NCBI RefSeq assembly: GCF_900111135.1
Contig: NZ_FOGF01000002.1
Coordinates: 48,296-112,295, forward strand
Direction: 5' to 3'
Origin: Granulicatella balaenopterae
GTDB lineage: Bacteria > Bacillota > Bacilli > Lactobacillales > Aerococcaceae
DNA length: 64,000 bases
Under the pieces are notes generated by a model. It was not told where the DNA came from. It saw only the letters and a list, made by a program, of their open reading frames with translations, and made no database searches. Position 1 is the stretch's first letter, and every line of letters begins with the position of its first letter. Below are positions 44,880 to 53,694 of the stretch, piece after piece. The position numbers and the translations under genes are program-made.

Positions 44880-47009
44880 TTAAACTCCTCCTAAAATTAA
44901 TAATAGATAAATCATAAAAAATAACACCAATACCAACACATCATAAAACCTAAATGATACCCCAGTCACAACCGTTCTCTTTGCCCCAATTGTCATCCCT
45001 TTCGTTGCGATACCCGTTGCTAAATTTTCAGCAGTTCTAATCAAAGCATGAATCAAAGGCACAATCATATAATTCCAAATACTAATCGAATTTTTACTAT
45101 TAATTAGCTTTCTAGTCTTCAAACTCATAAAACAAATCTCTACATCATATTTGAAAGTCGGAAAAATTCGCAACATACACACTAAAGGCAATAATAGATA
45201 ATCAGTTAATTTCGCCTGATGAAAAGCTTCGATAATCCTTAACAAACTAGCGCTTCTCGTAATATTTTTAAAAGCAAAATTTGCACAAATCCCACGCAAT
45301 AAAAAGATTTCAATAATGACTTGAAGTGAAATTGGAAAATACCCCTTTAAAATATAAATGACACTATAACTAATCAATGCTTTGATCATTAAAGTGACAT
45401 TCTTATTCAAAGCTAACACTATCATCAGTAACAATAATAAATACACACTTGATAGATAATAGGGATACATAAAAATAGCATTAACTAACGCAAAAAATAC
45501 ACTAATATTCACAATAGGATTCATCATCGACAAACCAATCTTTCCGTTTATCACTTCTTCAATCTTCCTATTCGCATATTCAACACCATCCGAACTGCTA
45601 TGGCTTTTCTCAATACCAAGCAACTTAGTCATCATCTGTTGAAAATCAACTGAATCTTGTAATTCTTTAAAAGTAATCCGGCCTTGATCATCAATAAAAA
45701 GATACGCATCCAAAATATAAGATAAAAATTCCATATCATGACTAATAATGAAAATAAATCGATTTTGAACTTTCATTTTCTTGATTAAAGCAACAACTTT
45801 TAGCATATGGTGATAATCTAATCCACTTGTCGGTTCATCTAATACCACAACTTTACTGTCACTAATATAGGCTAGTAAAATACTCAAACGCTGCACTTGG
45901 CCACCTGACAATCTGGCAGGATGCTGATCAATATAGTCTACTAAGCCAACCTCTTGTAATAATGCCACCACTTCTTCAGTTGTTAAATTAGGATTTTGTA
46001 GTAATATTTCTTCTTTTACACTCGAGGCGACCATTTGCTTATACGCATCTTGCATACAATAATAAAAATTTTCACGCAAAGCTTTTTCAGATACTATCTC
46101 TCCATCAATTGCAATAATCTCATTTTTTTCTTTTAATAACCCACAAATAACCTTCGCAAAAGTACTTTTACCACAACCATTATTCCCAACAACCCCCAAC
46201 ACATCACCACTATTGACTGTGATATTAATATCTTTTAGAACGGCTTTCTGTTTATAAGAATAATTAAGATTCAATATATCTAAAGTAGCTAAAGCCCCCC
46301 TTTTGGCACTCGCTTTACTAAAATGAACATCTTTATTTCTAATCGAGTATTCTTGATAATGATCAGTAATTTCACCATGTTCTAAATAGATAATCCGATC
46401 TGCTAAACTTTCAAAAAAATGTACCCGATGCTCAGCAATAATAATGGTAAAGCCTTCTGATTTTAACTTTGCTAAATAACCTTGTAACTTAACTATTTCT
46501 ATTAAATCTAAATTTGCAGATGGTTCATCCATTACAATAATTTTAGCTTTTTTCATCTGTTGGCTTAAAATACTTAAAAGCTGCGCCTGACCTGCTGAAA
46601 GCCTTAAAGTATCACTATTTTTAAAAAGACTTTGATGTTTGTGACTAAGCTCATTAAATTCAGCAAATATCTCTTTTTTATCTCTTAAAATACATTGCGC
46701 AGGAAATATACATTCAGAACTCAATTCCGTAAATAAAAATCCAGACTTAGAATCTTGCAACACACTACCAATAAGATTACTACTACTTGTTTTTTGACCA
46801 TCTAAACTAATAGAAAATTCTCCCTCATTTTTCCCTTCATATACATTTGGATACAATCCATTGATCACTCTAAGTAGACTCGTCTTCCCACAACCACTTA
46901 AACCTGTCAGTAAAATAAATTCCCCCTCTGCAATTTCTAAATGGATATTTTTTAAACTTGCTTCATTCCCTCCTTCATAAAATAATGAAAAATCCTTAAA
47001 CTTTATCAA
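44880..47009 (-). CDS. Fused ECF energy-coupling protein: two ATPase domains plus T component
   Basis: This 709-residue protein joins three usual subunits. The first ATPase (about 1-220) has GLSGCGKTSLL, LSAGQAQ and IIVMDEPSANLD. The second (about 235-450) has GNNGCGKSTFA, LSGGQVQR and VVVLDEPTSGLD. Residues ~480-709 are a six-helix EcfT domain with the coupling motifs (LKTRKLINS, and RTAENLATGIATKGM). The start is TTG at 47009 with GGAGGATATC upstream. It lies divergent to a TetR gene. Fusing all three parts into one chain is unusual, since they are mostly separate proteins. Confidence 0.9.
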   Translation of the reverse strand: MIKFKDFSLFYEGGNEASLKNIHLEIAEGEFILLTGLSGCGKTSLLRVINGLYPNVYEGKNEGEFSISLDGQKTSSSNLIGSVLQDSKSGFLFTELSSECIFPAQCILRDKKEIFAEFNELSHKHQSLFKNSDTLRLSAGQAQLLSILSQQMKKAKIIVMDEPSANLDLIEIVKLQGYLAKLKSEGFTIIIAEHRVHFFESLADRIIYLEHGEITDHYQEYSIRNKDVHFSKASAKRGALATLDILNLNYSYKQKAVLKDINITVNSGDVLGVVGNNGCGKSTFAKVICGLLKEKNEIIAIDGEIVSEKALRENFYYCMQDAYKQMVASSVKEEILLQNPNLTTEEVVALLQEVGLVDYIDQHPARLSGGQVQRLSILLAYISDSKVVVLDEPTSGLDYHHMLKVVALIKKMKVQNRFIFIISHDMEFLSYILDAYLFIDDQGRITFKELQDSVDFQQMMTKLLGIEKSHSSSDGVEYANRKIEEVINGKIGLSMMNPIVNISVFFALVNAIFMYPYYLSSVYLLLLLMIVLALNKNVTLMIKALISYSVIYILKGYFPISLQVIIEIFLLRGICANFAFKNITRSASLLRIIEAFHQAKLTDYLLLPLVCMLRIFPTFKYDVEICFMSLKTRKLINSKNSISIWNYMIVPLIHALIRTAENLATGIATKGMTIGAKRTVVTGVSFRFYDVLVLVLFFMIYLLLILGGV

Positions 47010-47027
47010 GATATCCTCCTCCCTCTT

Positions 47028-47119
47028 TCAATGAATATTTATTCCTAACCGTTCATTGAGTTTATTTTAGCACCTCTTGTTTCTAAGGTCAATGAATGTG
47101 ACTTACTTTTTATTCATTG
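47028..47119. promoter_or_regulatory. Two matching TetR-type operators
   Basis: TCAATGAA (47028-47035) and TTCATTGA (47052-47059) form an inverted repeat with a 16-bp spacer. TCAATGAA (47089-47096) and TTCATTGC (47113-47120) form a second with the same 16-bp spacer. A fifth half-site TCAATGAG is at 47145. They cover the divergent promoters of the ECF operon and the tetR-type gene. Confidence 0.75.
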
Positions 47120-47177
47120 CATTTCCCCATAATAGATGATAGAATCAATGAGAAGAACTATCTATAGGAGGGGTGTT

Positions 47178-47741
47178 ATGCCAGCCAATTTTACTGAAGA
47201 AGAAAAAGAACGTATTAAACAACAACTATATCAACAAGGCTATCTATTATTAAAACAACACGGAATGAAAAAAATGAAAATCTCTGAACTAGCGAAATCA
47301 TGTGATATTGCAACGGGAACTTTTTATAACTTCTTCCCTAGCAAAAAAGACTTCATTATCAATTTAATCGCTAAGAGAAAAAAAGAATCTTTCCAAGCCT
47401 TTGAATTACTAGTACAAAACTATCCACAAGGTATTCCCTTTGAAGAAACTTATCACTACTTCTTAGATAATTTACTGAAGGACAATATCTATCAATTATT
47501 AACTCAAGAAGAATATAATTCACTTCTCAAAGAACAAGAACTGAACAAGAACACTGAAGAAGTTGCCCAATATATCATGAGTAAATTAGCCACTACTAAA
47601 GGCGTTAAGGAATTTCTATTATTTGCTGAATGCTATAAAATTATTATTATTGGCTCATCTGATTTATCAAAATTGGATAGCCAACAATTAGAACAAGCAC
47701 TCTCTTCACTAGTTAAATCCTCTTGTGAAATACTCTATTAA
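47178..47741 (+). CDS. TetR-family transcriptional regulator
   Basis: This 187-residue regulator has an N-terminal helix-turn-helix (GMKKMKISELAKSCDIATGTFYNFFPSKKDFI). The ATG at 47178 is chosen because AGGAGGGG lies 4 nt upstream; a frame from 47136 has no such site. It faces the ECF/ABC operon, and the shared intergenic region has repeated TCAATGAA half-sites. It most likely represses that operon and itself. Confidence 0.92.
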   Translation: MPANFTEEEKERIKQQLYQQGYLLLKQHGMKKMKISELAKSCDIATGTFYNFFPSKKDFIINLIAKRKKESFQAFELLVQNYPQGIPFEETYHYFLDNLLKDNIYQLLTQEEYNSLLKEQELNKNTEEVAQYIMSKLATTKGVKEFLLFAECYKIIIIGSSDLSKLDSQQLEQALSSLVKSSCEILY

Positions 47742-47754
47742 GACAATAAAATGC

Positions 47755-47793
47755 AAAAAGGACTACGCAAAAAATGCTGCGTAATCCTTTTTT
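47755..47793. terminator. Bidirectional terminator after the TetR-type gene
   Basis: AAAAAGGACTACGC (47755-47768) pairs with GCGTAATCCTTTTT (47779-47792). It lies between the convergent TetR-type and repeat-protein genes. Confidence 0.86.
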
Positions 47794-47825
47794 AGTTTAT
47801 CTATCATAAAAATGATTATCCTAAC

Positions 47826-48794
47826 TTATCCCTTAGCATCCCATGAACCATCACTTGTTAGATAGTAATTGCCAATCCATTCATTATGGGCATAAGTACC
47901 ATCTTCATGCAAGTAATACCACGCATCATAATGAGAATCGAAAATCCATTCATTATGCGCCATCTTACCATAATCTTTTAAGTAATAACTTCCTACCCAT
48001 TGATTTGAAGCGTAATGACCATCTTCTGTTAAGTAGTACCAACTATCATAGTTCTTATCGAAAATCCATTCCGCTTTAGCCATATAGCCCCAATCTTTTA
48101 GATAGTAGCCATTGACCCATTGATTTGCGGCATATTTGCCATCTGCATTTAGATGGAACCAACTGTGATAATCATCGTCATATAGCCATTCATTATGCGC
48201 CATATAGCCATTTTCTTTCAAATAATAATCGCCTTGCCAACCGGTTAACATCTCACCATAATGACTTTCTTCATCTGAAAGTAAGAACCAGTCATCTCCT
48301 TTTTGAAGCCAACCAACTACTGGTGAAGATTCTTTATCTAAGTAATACCACTGCTTACCTAAGCCAGTATCACTAACTGTTTGACCATATATCTTATTAG
48401 TATTTACCGCATCTTTAATTGGTAAATATTGCCAACCTGGTTCCGCTAATACACCTTCAGCTGAAAAATAAAACCATTTTGGGAATATCCCAATTTCAAC
48501 AATAGAGTCGCCCTCAAAGACACCGATATGATATTTGGTTGGAATATATTGCCAGCCGACCACTAGATTACCATCCTCGCCAAAATAGTACCATTTACCA
48601 TCTAGTTGATGCCAATACAAGGCTTTTTTGCCATCTTTTATATAATTTCTAGCACCATTGTCATTCTGAACAAATCCAATCGGTGCTTCATCCGCTGAAA
48701 CTCTTTGTGTAGATACAACATCTGACAAGCCAAACATTGCCACCAAAGCTACAAACATTAACACTTGCTTATACCCCAAAAATCCCTTTTTCAT
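47826..48794 (-). CDS. Secreted cell-wall/glucan-binding repeat protein
   Basis: This 322-residue protein starts with a signal peptide (KKGFLGYKQVLMFVALVAMFGLSDVVSTQRVSA) and then has tandem ~20-residue repeats of the CW_binding type. Examples are WYYFGEDGNLVVGWQ, YYLKENGYMAHNEWLYDD, YYLKDWGYMAKAEWIFDK and YYLKDYGKMAHNEWIFDS. Such Trp/Tyr-rich repeats bind choline on teichoic acids or glucans in streptococcal surface proteins. No enzymatic domain is present. The ATG at 48794 has AGGAGGAATAAT upstream. The leader DNA shares a ~27-bp stretch with the leader of the gene at 60144. Confidence 0.86.
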   Translation of the reverse strand: MKKGFLGYKQVLMFVALVAMFGLSDVVSTQRVSADEAPIGFVQNDNGARNYIKDGKKALYWHQLDGKWYYFGEDGNLVVGWQYIPTKYHIGVFEGDSIVEIGIFPKWFYFSAEGVLAEPGWQYLPIKDAVNTNKIYGQTVSDTGLGKQWYYLDKESSPVVGWLQKGDDWFLLSDEESHYGEMLTGWQGDYYLKENGYMAHNEWLYDDDYHSWFHLNADGKYAANQWVNGYYLKDWGYMAKAEWIFDKNYDSWYYLTEDGHYASNQWVGSYYLKDYGKMAHNEWIFDSHYDAWYYLHEDGTYAHNEWIGNYYLTSDGSWDAKG

Positions 48795-48938
48795 ATTATT
48801 CCTCCTTTTGATTTTATCCTTACGAATCATCATCTAGCTATCTTTAATGGGACTACGCTATGCTTATTTCAATCATCCTAAGTTATTATTTTTTAACTCA
48901 CACCTCCCAATAATTATTTAACTTAGCATTATCCTAAC

Positions 48939-49145
48939 CTATCCCTTAGCGTCCCATGAACCATCACTTGTTAGATAGTAATTGCCAATCCATTCATTAT
49001 GGGCATAAGTACCATCTTCATGCAGGTAATACCACGCATCATAATGTGAATCGAAAATCCATCCATTATGCGCCATATAGCCATTTTCTTTCAAATAATA
49101 ATCGCCTTGCCAACCAGTTAACATCTCACTATAATGTTTTTTCAC
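48939..49145 (-). pseudogene. Truncated, rearranged copy of the repeat-protein gene
   Basis: The 68-codon frame encodes only the last repeats (YYLKENGYMAHNGWIFDSHYDAW to YYLTSDGSWDAKG). Its DNA matches the end of the neighbouring gene (about 47817-47966) and then jumps to match about 48199-48266, so several repeats were deleted. There is no signal peptide and no good ribosome site (GTG at 49145). It is a recombination remnant upstream of the intact gene; a degenerate copy of the LytTR-type promoter element lies at 49180-49226. Confidence 0.8.
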
Positions 49146-49215
49146 CTATAGTATATTATGAAAACTTTACTAACACTAGCAAAATGATGGTTCATTTTTA
49201 GCTTTGAATCAATTG

Positions 49216-49293
49216 CTTGAAGCATCAAAAATTGTGGTATGGGGCAAAAAAATACCCCTTCAAAGCTAGATTGGTAAGTCTAACTTCAAGGGG
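49216..49293 (-). repeat. Degenerate promoter box and terminator repeat upstream of the remnant
   Basis: The element TTGAAGCATCAAAAATTG is related to the boxes at 55795, 60682 and 63106, but the -10 is displaced (AGTATA at 49150). Next to it, CCCCTTCAAAG...CTTCAAGGGG (49255-49293) is a terminator for the gene ending at 49310 and belongs to the same hairpin family as 41846, 55832 and 63146. Confidence 0.6.
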
Positions 49294-49309
49294 CACAATT
49301 CTAACATTA

Positions 49310-49768
49310 TTACTTGTTAATTTTGATATTCCAAAATTGTTCAGCTTTATGTGCAAGATTAGCGATGTCACTTTGGTATTTTTCAATTAGAGCAGCATCT
49401 TTTTGATCAGCAGCTAATAATTGTTCATCTAACACGATACAATAATTCGCATCATCTTCAATAATTTGAGCACCAACCTTATTATTCCCGAAAATTTGTG
49501 GCCAAATAATCAGCCCGATCTTTTCATCAGGTGTCGCAATTGCCAAATTACCCACAAATGATAAATAATCAGGATATTTAGTATTATACAAATGGCCATC
49601 CTCGCCTTGTTTTACATAACTCATATTTTCAACGTATTCGTTCATGCCGGCACTATATTTTGTATAGCTAATTTTTCGCCACGAAAACCACACTACATTC
49701 CATAAAATAAACATGCTAAGAACTAGTAAAATGATGTTTTTCGTTGTTACTTTCTTTTTGCTTTTCAT
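49310..49768 (-). CDS. Membrane-anchored protein of the lactococcin-972-like operon
   Basis: I recognise no family for this 152-residue protein. It has one N-terminal membrane helix (NIILLVLSMFILWNVVWF) after a lysine-rich cytosolic start, so the bulk is external. It is the last gene after the bacteriocin structural gene, DUF1430 protein and ATPase, overlapping the ATPase gene by 4 nt. A role in immunity or transporter assistance is plausible. Confidence 0.7.
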   Translation of the reverse strand: MKSKKKVTTKNIILLVLSMFILWNVVWFSWRKISYTKYSAGMNEYVENMSYVKQGEDGHLYNTKYPDYLSFVGNLAIATPDEKIGLIIWPQIFGNNKVGAQIIEDDANYCIVLDEQLLAADQKDAALIEKYQSDIANLAHKAEQFWNIKINK

Positions 49769-50376
49769 AAATGTACTACTCTCCCGCCTTGTGTAATATA
49801 TTTTTCATCATGCGTTACTAATAGAATCGTTTTACCAGATTGATTCAATTCTTTGAGCATTCGCATCACATTTTCTGCATTATTCTTATCTAAAGATCCA
49901 GTCGGTTCATCACATAGAATTAACTCGCATTTTTTGACCATTAAACGTGCAATTGACACGCGTTGTTGTTCTCCACCAGATAAAGTATAGACCAACGCAT
50001 CTAATTTATCGGTTAAACCTACACTCGCAATCGCTTCTTCAATCGAGACATTTGTGCGAAATTTCGGCTTTATTAATGCTAAATTTTCACGAACCGTTTT
50101 GTTTTCTAATAGGGCAAAATTTTGAAATACGAAACCAACTTTTTCACCTAAATATTTTTGTTGATTCTTTTTATTACTAATATCAAGACCATCAACAATA
50201 ATTTGTCCCTCATCAAATGCCTCTAAAGAACCAATCATATTTAATAAGGTGGTCTTACCGCTACCACTAACACCTGAAAAAGTAATATACTCGCCTTTTT
50301 CTACCGACAAATTAAAATCATCAAACAGCACATGATTCCCTAATACTTTTTTTAGATTTTTGATTTCTAACATCAT
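49765..50376 (-). CDS. ABC transporter ATPase of the lactococcin-972-like operon
   Basis: This 203-residue ATPase has Walker A (GVSGSGKTTLLN), signature TLSGGEQQRVSIARLMV, Walker B (LILCDEPTGSLD) and switch His (LLVTHDE). In lactococcin-972-type operons such an ATPase works with the large DUF1430 membrane protein, probably for immunity or export. It starts inside the DUF1430 gene stop (TAATG). Confidence 0.93.
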   Translation of the reverse strand: MMLEIKNLKKVLGNHVLFDDFNLSVEKGEYITFSGVSGSGKTTLLNMIGSLEAFDEGQIIVDGLDISNKKNQQKYLGEKVGFVFQNFALLENKTVRENLALIKPKFRTNVSIEEAIASVGLTDKLDALVYTLSGGEQQRVSIARLMVKKCELILCDEPTGSLDKNNAENVMRMLKELNQSGKTILLVTHDEKYITQGGRVVHL

Positions 50377-52322
50377 TACAAGCCCCCACTATAAATATTT
50401 TTTCTTATATTTTCTTGATCTATTTTCTTAATTAAGTGAGTCACAATCATTAGCGCTAAGCCCAATGTCACTACTCCCGCAATTACAATAGCCAAAATAT
50501 TTGTCAGCTGTAAAAATACCACTGCTACCATACTGGCAAGTAAAGCAATCACTAAAGGCATCAAACTATAAAGATATACTTGGCCGTATTTTTCTAATAA
50601 GGTATAACCTAAAACAGTTTTAAGTAATAGCTCTTTTGATTTGAATTTTATTACTAAAGTCAAAATACTCTTCAACATAATAAAATAAAGAATCGTCAAA
50701 ATCGTTAAAAATACTAATCCTAGGATAAGAAAACGAATGGAACTATAGAGAAAAGTTTGATAGTATTCATAGACATTGGTTTTATGGCTAGTTAACACAT
50801 CAACATTACTTTGAGCAATATGATTTTCCCAGCTTTCATCATCAATTTCATACATCGCTAATTGATTAAAATATATGTCATTAAAGGGGAATTCCTTATC
50901 ATGACGCAAATCAAGAATAATTAGTGGATTTTTATAATAATTACTATAAATGACCAATTCTCTTGCGATCGCTATTATGTTACCTGTTGAATACGTTGCA
51001 CTAGCTACACATTCAGTATCTTCTCCAAAATACATATTACTCAACATCTCTAAATCAGCATTAGCTTGTACGCTATTAGTACTTGGAACAAGGAAATTAA
51101 TCTTATCATCGCTGAATTGACCGTTAATATCTGTTAAATGTTCTTCAATATAACTAAGTGCTTGACCATTCGCATAGATTATTGGACGATTAGTAAAATC
51201 TCCTTCCCCACAATAATTAAGTGAGAATCTTTTATCATCCCATTCCTTTAAAAAATTACTAATATATTTTTCTTGCTCTATGAAACAGTCCTCACCTTCT
51301 GTTTCCGCCTGATTCATACTAAGATTATTATTAACATAACTATAACTACTTCTTTCTTCAAAAAAATCTTTTTGCGAAATATAATTAACCGATGTGGAAA
51401 TCATCTCGATTGAAAATGCTAATAAAATAATCACACCAAAACTCAATACCGCTTGAAAAATATAAGAAAACTGTAAAAATATTTTATTATTCTCTGCATT
51501 ATTCAGTGACCGTTTATAATCGATAAATTTCAATCGCAAATAAATTAGTGCATTCAACAATAAATACGCCACAAATAACGCCAAGGTTACATGTATTTTA
51601 TAATCTACTTGAATCTTCCCTACATACTTCAGCGTAGCAAATAAGATTACAAATACGCCGACAAAATAACTTGTTTCACCAATAATATTTTTGGCAATAA
51701 TCGAATCAATACTATCTCCATACACAAATCGGAGGAGTACTTCTTTTTTTATGAGATTACTATGGAATAAACTAAGAATAATAAGAAATACACTCACAAG
51801 ACTAAACATCACAACCATAGTGACGCTCGGATTAAAATATAGATACCCTTCACGCGGAAATGAGCCGTCATATTGATTGATTAATTCTTTTTTGTATAAT
51901 CTAGCATCTTCTATATCCCCAATCAAATAATATTCCGTATACAAATCTGGATGCGGATACTCATCTAACTCTTTAAAGCTAACCTGTACATCACCTAATG
52001 TCATACTTGTAAATGCACCTGCTTTGATTTCTGATTTATCTTTAAGAATTTGAGCTACTTGTTCATTGCCGTAAACAGTTACGTTTTCATTTCTAATACT
52101 TTTTATATCTCTTTCTAAGGTAAATATTTCTAAATGATGTTTTTTTGCAGTTTGTTGTAAATCTTTAAACATTTTATCTTTTTCTTGATTTGGTCGTAAA
52201 CAAAATGTTGTTCGAATATAATTAGTTTCAAAAGAATCTACATTCCATACGAACAGCTCACCAATTAACATTAATAGAATAAACATCAGAATCGGAAAAA
52301 TTATTAACTTTATTTTTTTCAT
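50376..52322 (-). CDS. DUF1430 bacteriocin-associated integral membrane protein
   Basis: This 648-residue protein has an N-terminal helix, a ~120-residue external domain, three or four central helices, a second external domain and four C-terminal helices, like an FtsX/MacB-type permease. The early segment ETNYIRTTFCLRPNQEKDKMFKDLQQTAKKHHLEIFTLE is typical of lactococcin-972-associated DUF1430 proteins (putative immunity). ATG 52322 is chosen with AGGAGAAGTG upstream. It pairs with the ATPase downstream. Confidence 0.88.
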   Translation of the reverse strand: MKKIKLIIFPILMFILLMLIGELFVWNVDSFETNYIRTTFCLRPNQEKDKMFKDLQQTAKKHHLEIFTLERDIKSIRNENVTVYGNEQVAQILKDKSEIKAGAFTSMTLGDVQVSFKELDEYPHPDLYTEYYLIGDIEDARLYKKELINQYDGSFPREGYLYFNPSVTMVVMFSLVSVFLIILSLFHSNLIKKEVLLRFVYGDSIDSIIAKNIIGETSYFVGVFVILFATLKYVGKIQVDYKIHVTLALFVAYLLLNALIYLRLKFIDYKRSLNNAENNKIFLQFSYIFQAVLSFGVIILLAFSIEMISTSVNYISQKDFFEERSSYSYVNNNLSMNQAETEGEDCFIEQEKYISNFLKEWDDKRFSLNYCGEGDFTNRPIIYANGQALSYIEEHLTDINGQFSDDKINFLVPSTNSVQANADLEMLSNMYFGEDTECVASATYSTGNIIAIARELVIYSNYYKNPLIILDLRHDKEFPFNDIYFNQLAMYEIDDESWENHIAQSNVDVLTSHKTNVYEYYQTFLYSSIRFLILGLVFLTILTILYFIMLKSILTLVIKFKSKELLLKTVLGYTLLEKYGQVYLYSLMPLVIALLASMVAVVFLQLTNILAIVIAGVVTLGLALMIVTHLIKKIDQENIRKNIYSGGL

Positions 52323-52370
52323 TATCACTTCTCCTTTATAAAAATATTCGCTATCATATACTCTTTCATA

Positions 52371-52417
52371 AAACAGTTAAAAGGTTGCGATAATGATATC
52401 ACAACCTTTTACTGTTT
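52371..52417 (-). terminator. Intercistronic hairpin after the bacteriocin structural gene
   Basis: AAACAGTTAAAAGGTTG (52371-52387) pairs with CAACCTTTTACTGTTT (52402-52417). The stem is long and lies between the structural gene and the transporter genes, so it can attenuate read-through and favour the structural gene. Confidence 0.72.
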
Positions 52418-52434
52418 AAGTTTAATTATTAATA

Positions 52435-52788
52435 TCAAAAATTATTACAATACTTAACTAGAGTGCCCCTATGACGAACATCTACTCTAGATAATTTTCC
52501 AGCTCGTACTCCCTTACCTGTATGCCATCCTTTTCCATTATATAAACTTGCATAATGATGTTTAGTACTATGCTTAGCCCATACATAATCCTCATCAACC
52601 AGTCTTGTATTATAGCCATAGGTCATAGTTGCTTTTCCATTATCACCAGTTGCATATCTTTCCCATGCTATATCAAAGTTTCCTGAATAATAATTTGTAA
52701 GCATTGTAGCGTCCGCTTTAGTATTTTGAGATAATAAAGTCCCAATTACTAGCAACGATACTGCCACTACTTTAAATTTCGATTTCAT
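52435..52788 (-). CDS. Lactococcin 972-like bacteriocin precursor
   Basis: This 117-residue protein has a Sec signal (KSKFKVVAVSLLVIGTLLSQNTKADA) and a mature part with family marks: a Tyr/His core (YVWAKHSTKHHYASLYNGKGWHTGKGVRAGKLSRVDVRHRG) and a short aromatic end. Lactococcin 972 proteins are exported by Sec and inhibit septum formation in related bacteria by binding lipid II. The DUF1430 protein and ATPase that follow are the standard partners. Its promoter has a LytTR-type 21-bp direct repeat. Confidence 0.8.
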   Translation of the reverse strand: MKSKFKVVAVSLLVIGTLLSQNTKADATMLTNYYSGNFDIAWERYATGDNGKATMTYGYNTRLVDEDYVWAKHSTKHHYASLYNGKGWHTGKGVRAGKLSRVDVRHRGTLVKYCNNF

Positions 52789-52824
52789 TTTTTATCCCCC
52801 TAATAATTTTATAAGTATATATAA

Positions 52825-52891
52825 ATGTTACCATCTACTCTTTACTAAATTTATTTATTTCCTATAATGTCTGTTTTTATTCCTGAAATGA
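52825..52891 (-). promoter_or_regulatory. Promoter of the bacteriocin gene with LytTR-type direct repeat
   Basis: On the forward strand CCTATAATGT (52861-52870) and CCTGAAATGA (52882-52891) are 21 bp apart. The proximal copy lies exactly 30 bp from a weak -10 (TAACAT, 52825-52830, minus strand). Spacing matches the other four promoters in this region. Confidence 0.6.
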
Positions 52892-52896
52892 TGTAT

Positions 52897-53694
52897 TTAA
52901 AACATTACCCCAAAATCTCCTAAGTTTTTTTCTCGTGTATAGTTCACTTGTTGGTGATAATGTTCTACTTTTTCTTTTAAGTCTTTAATTCTTAACCTAG
53001 ACACTGGAGAAGTTGTTCCATCATAAAACATCACTTCTCTCTCCCGTTTATTCACACTAACAACATTTTGAATATTCACAATAGTAGAACGATCAATTTT
53101 TTGAAAATAACCTTTTTTATCTAGTTCTAAAATATCTGTTAATGTTCCATAAAATTCTTTCCTTATTGTTTTCCCATATACAATTAACCTATGTGCAGAT
53201 GCAGAAGTTTGAATCATTAAGATATCCCCAAAAGGTATCTGTAACACGATTCTTTCTTTATATGAATAAGTTAAAACCTCCTTAACTTGTTCTTTCCTCA
53301 TATTAATAACATGCTCTAAACATTCCTTTATACGTTCTTTAAAGAGAATTTCAGACTCATCTTTCGGGATAAAATCTAATGCTGAAACATGATTTTTAAA
53401 CACTAATGGCCATGCATCCGATAAAGTTGTCACAAAAACAATCGTACCTAATTGATGATATTTTCTTATTTCTTTTGCAATATCAAATCCTGCATTTTTA
53501 TTACCTTCTATATCTAAATCTAAAAAATATAAATCATATATTTGGTCTTGCGATAACTGACTACGATATTCTTCCATATTATTTGAAATAACAATATTGA
53601 TTTTAATTCTTAATTCTTGACTTAACTCATGCAATAATGTCTCCAATCGACCTATATGTAGCATATTATCTTCTACAATAGCAATATTAATCAC
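52897..53694 (-). CDS. LytTR response regulator of module A
   Basis: This 265-residue AgrA/ComE-like protein has a receiver (INIAIVEDNMLHIGRLETLL, phospho-Asp in YFLDLDIEGN) and a LytTR domain (RIVLQIPFGDILMIQTSASAHRLIVYG, then QKIDRSTIVNIQNVVSV). Its gene follows the kinase gene with a one-base overlap and precedes the bacteriocin operon by 108 bp. It is expected to bind the 21-bp direct repeats at 55278-55309 and 52861-52891. Confidence 0.93.
   Translation of the reverse strand: MINIAIVEDNMLHIGRLETLLHELSQELRIKINIVISNNMEEYRSQLSQDQIYDLYFLDLDIEGNKNAGFDIAKEIRKYHQLGTIVFVTTLSDAWPLVFKNHVSALDFIPKDESEILFKERIKECLEHVINMRKEQVKEVLTYSYKERIVLQIPFGDILMIQTSASAHRLIVYGKTIRKEFYGTLTDILELDKKGYFQKIDRSTIVNIQNVVSVNKREREVMFYDGTTSPVSRLRIKDLKEKVEHYHQQVNYTREKNLGDFGVMF

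Noticed and set aside
48939..49145. A second functional surface protein
   Set aside because: No signal peptide or ribosome site, and its sequence is a deleted copy of the adjacent gene.
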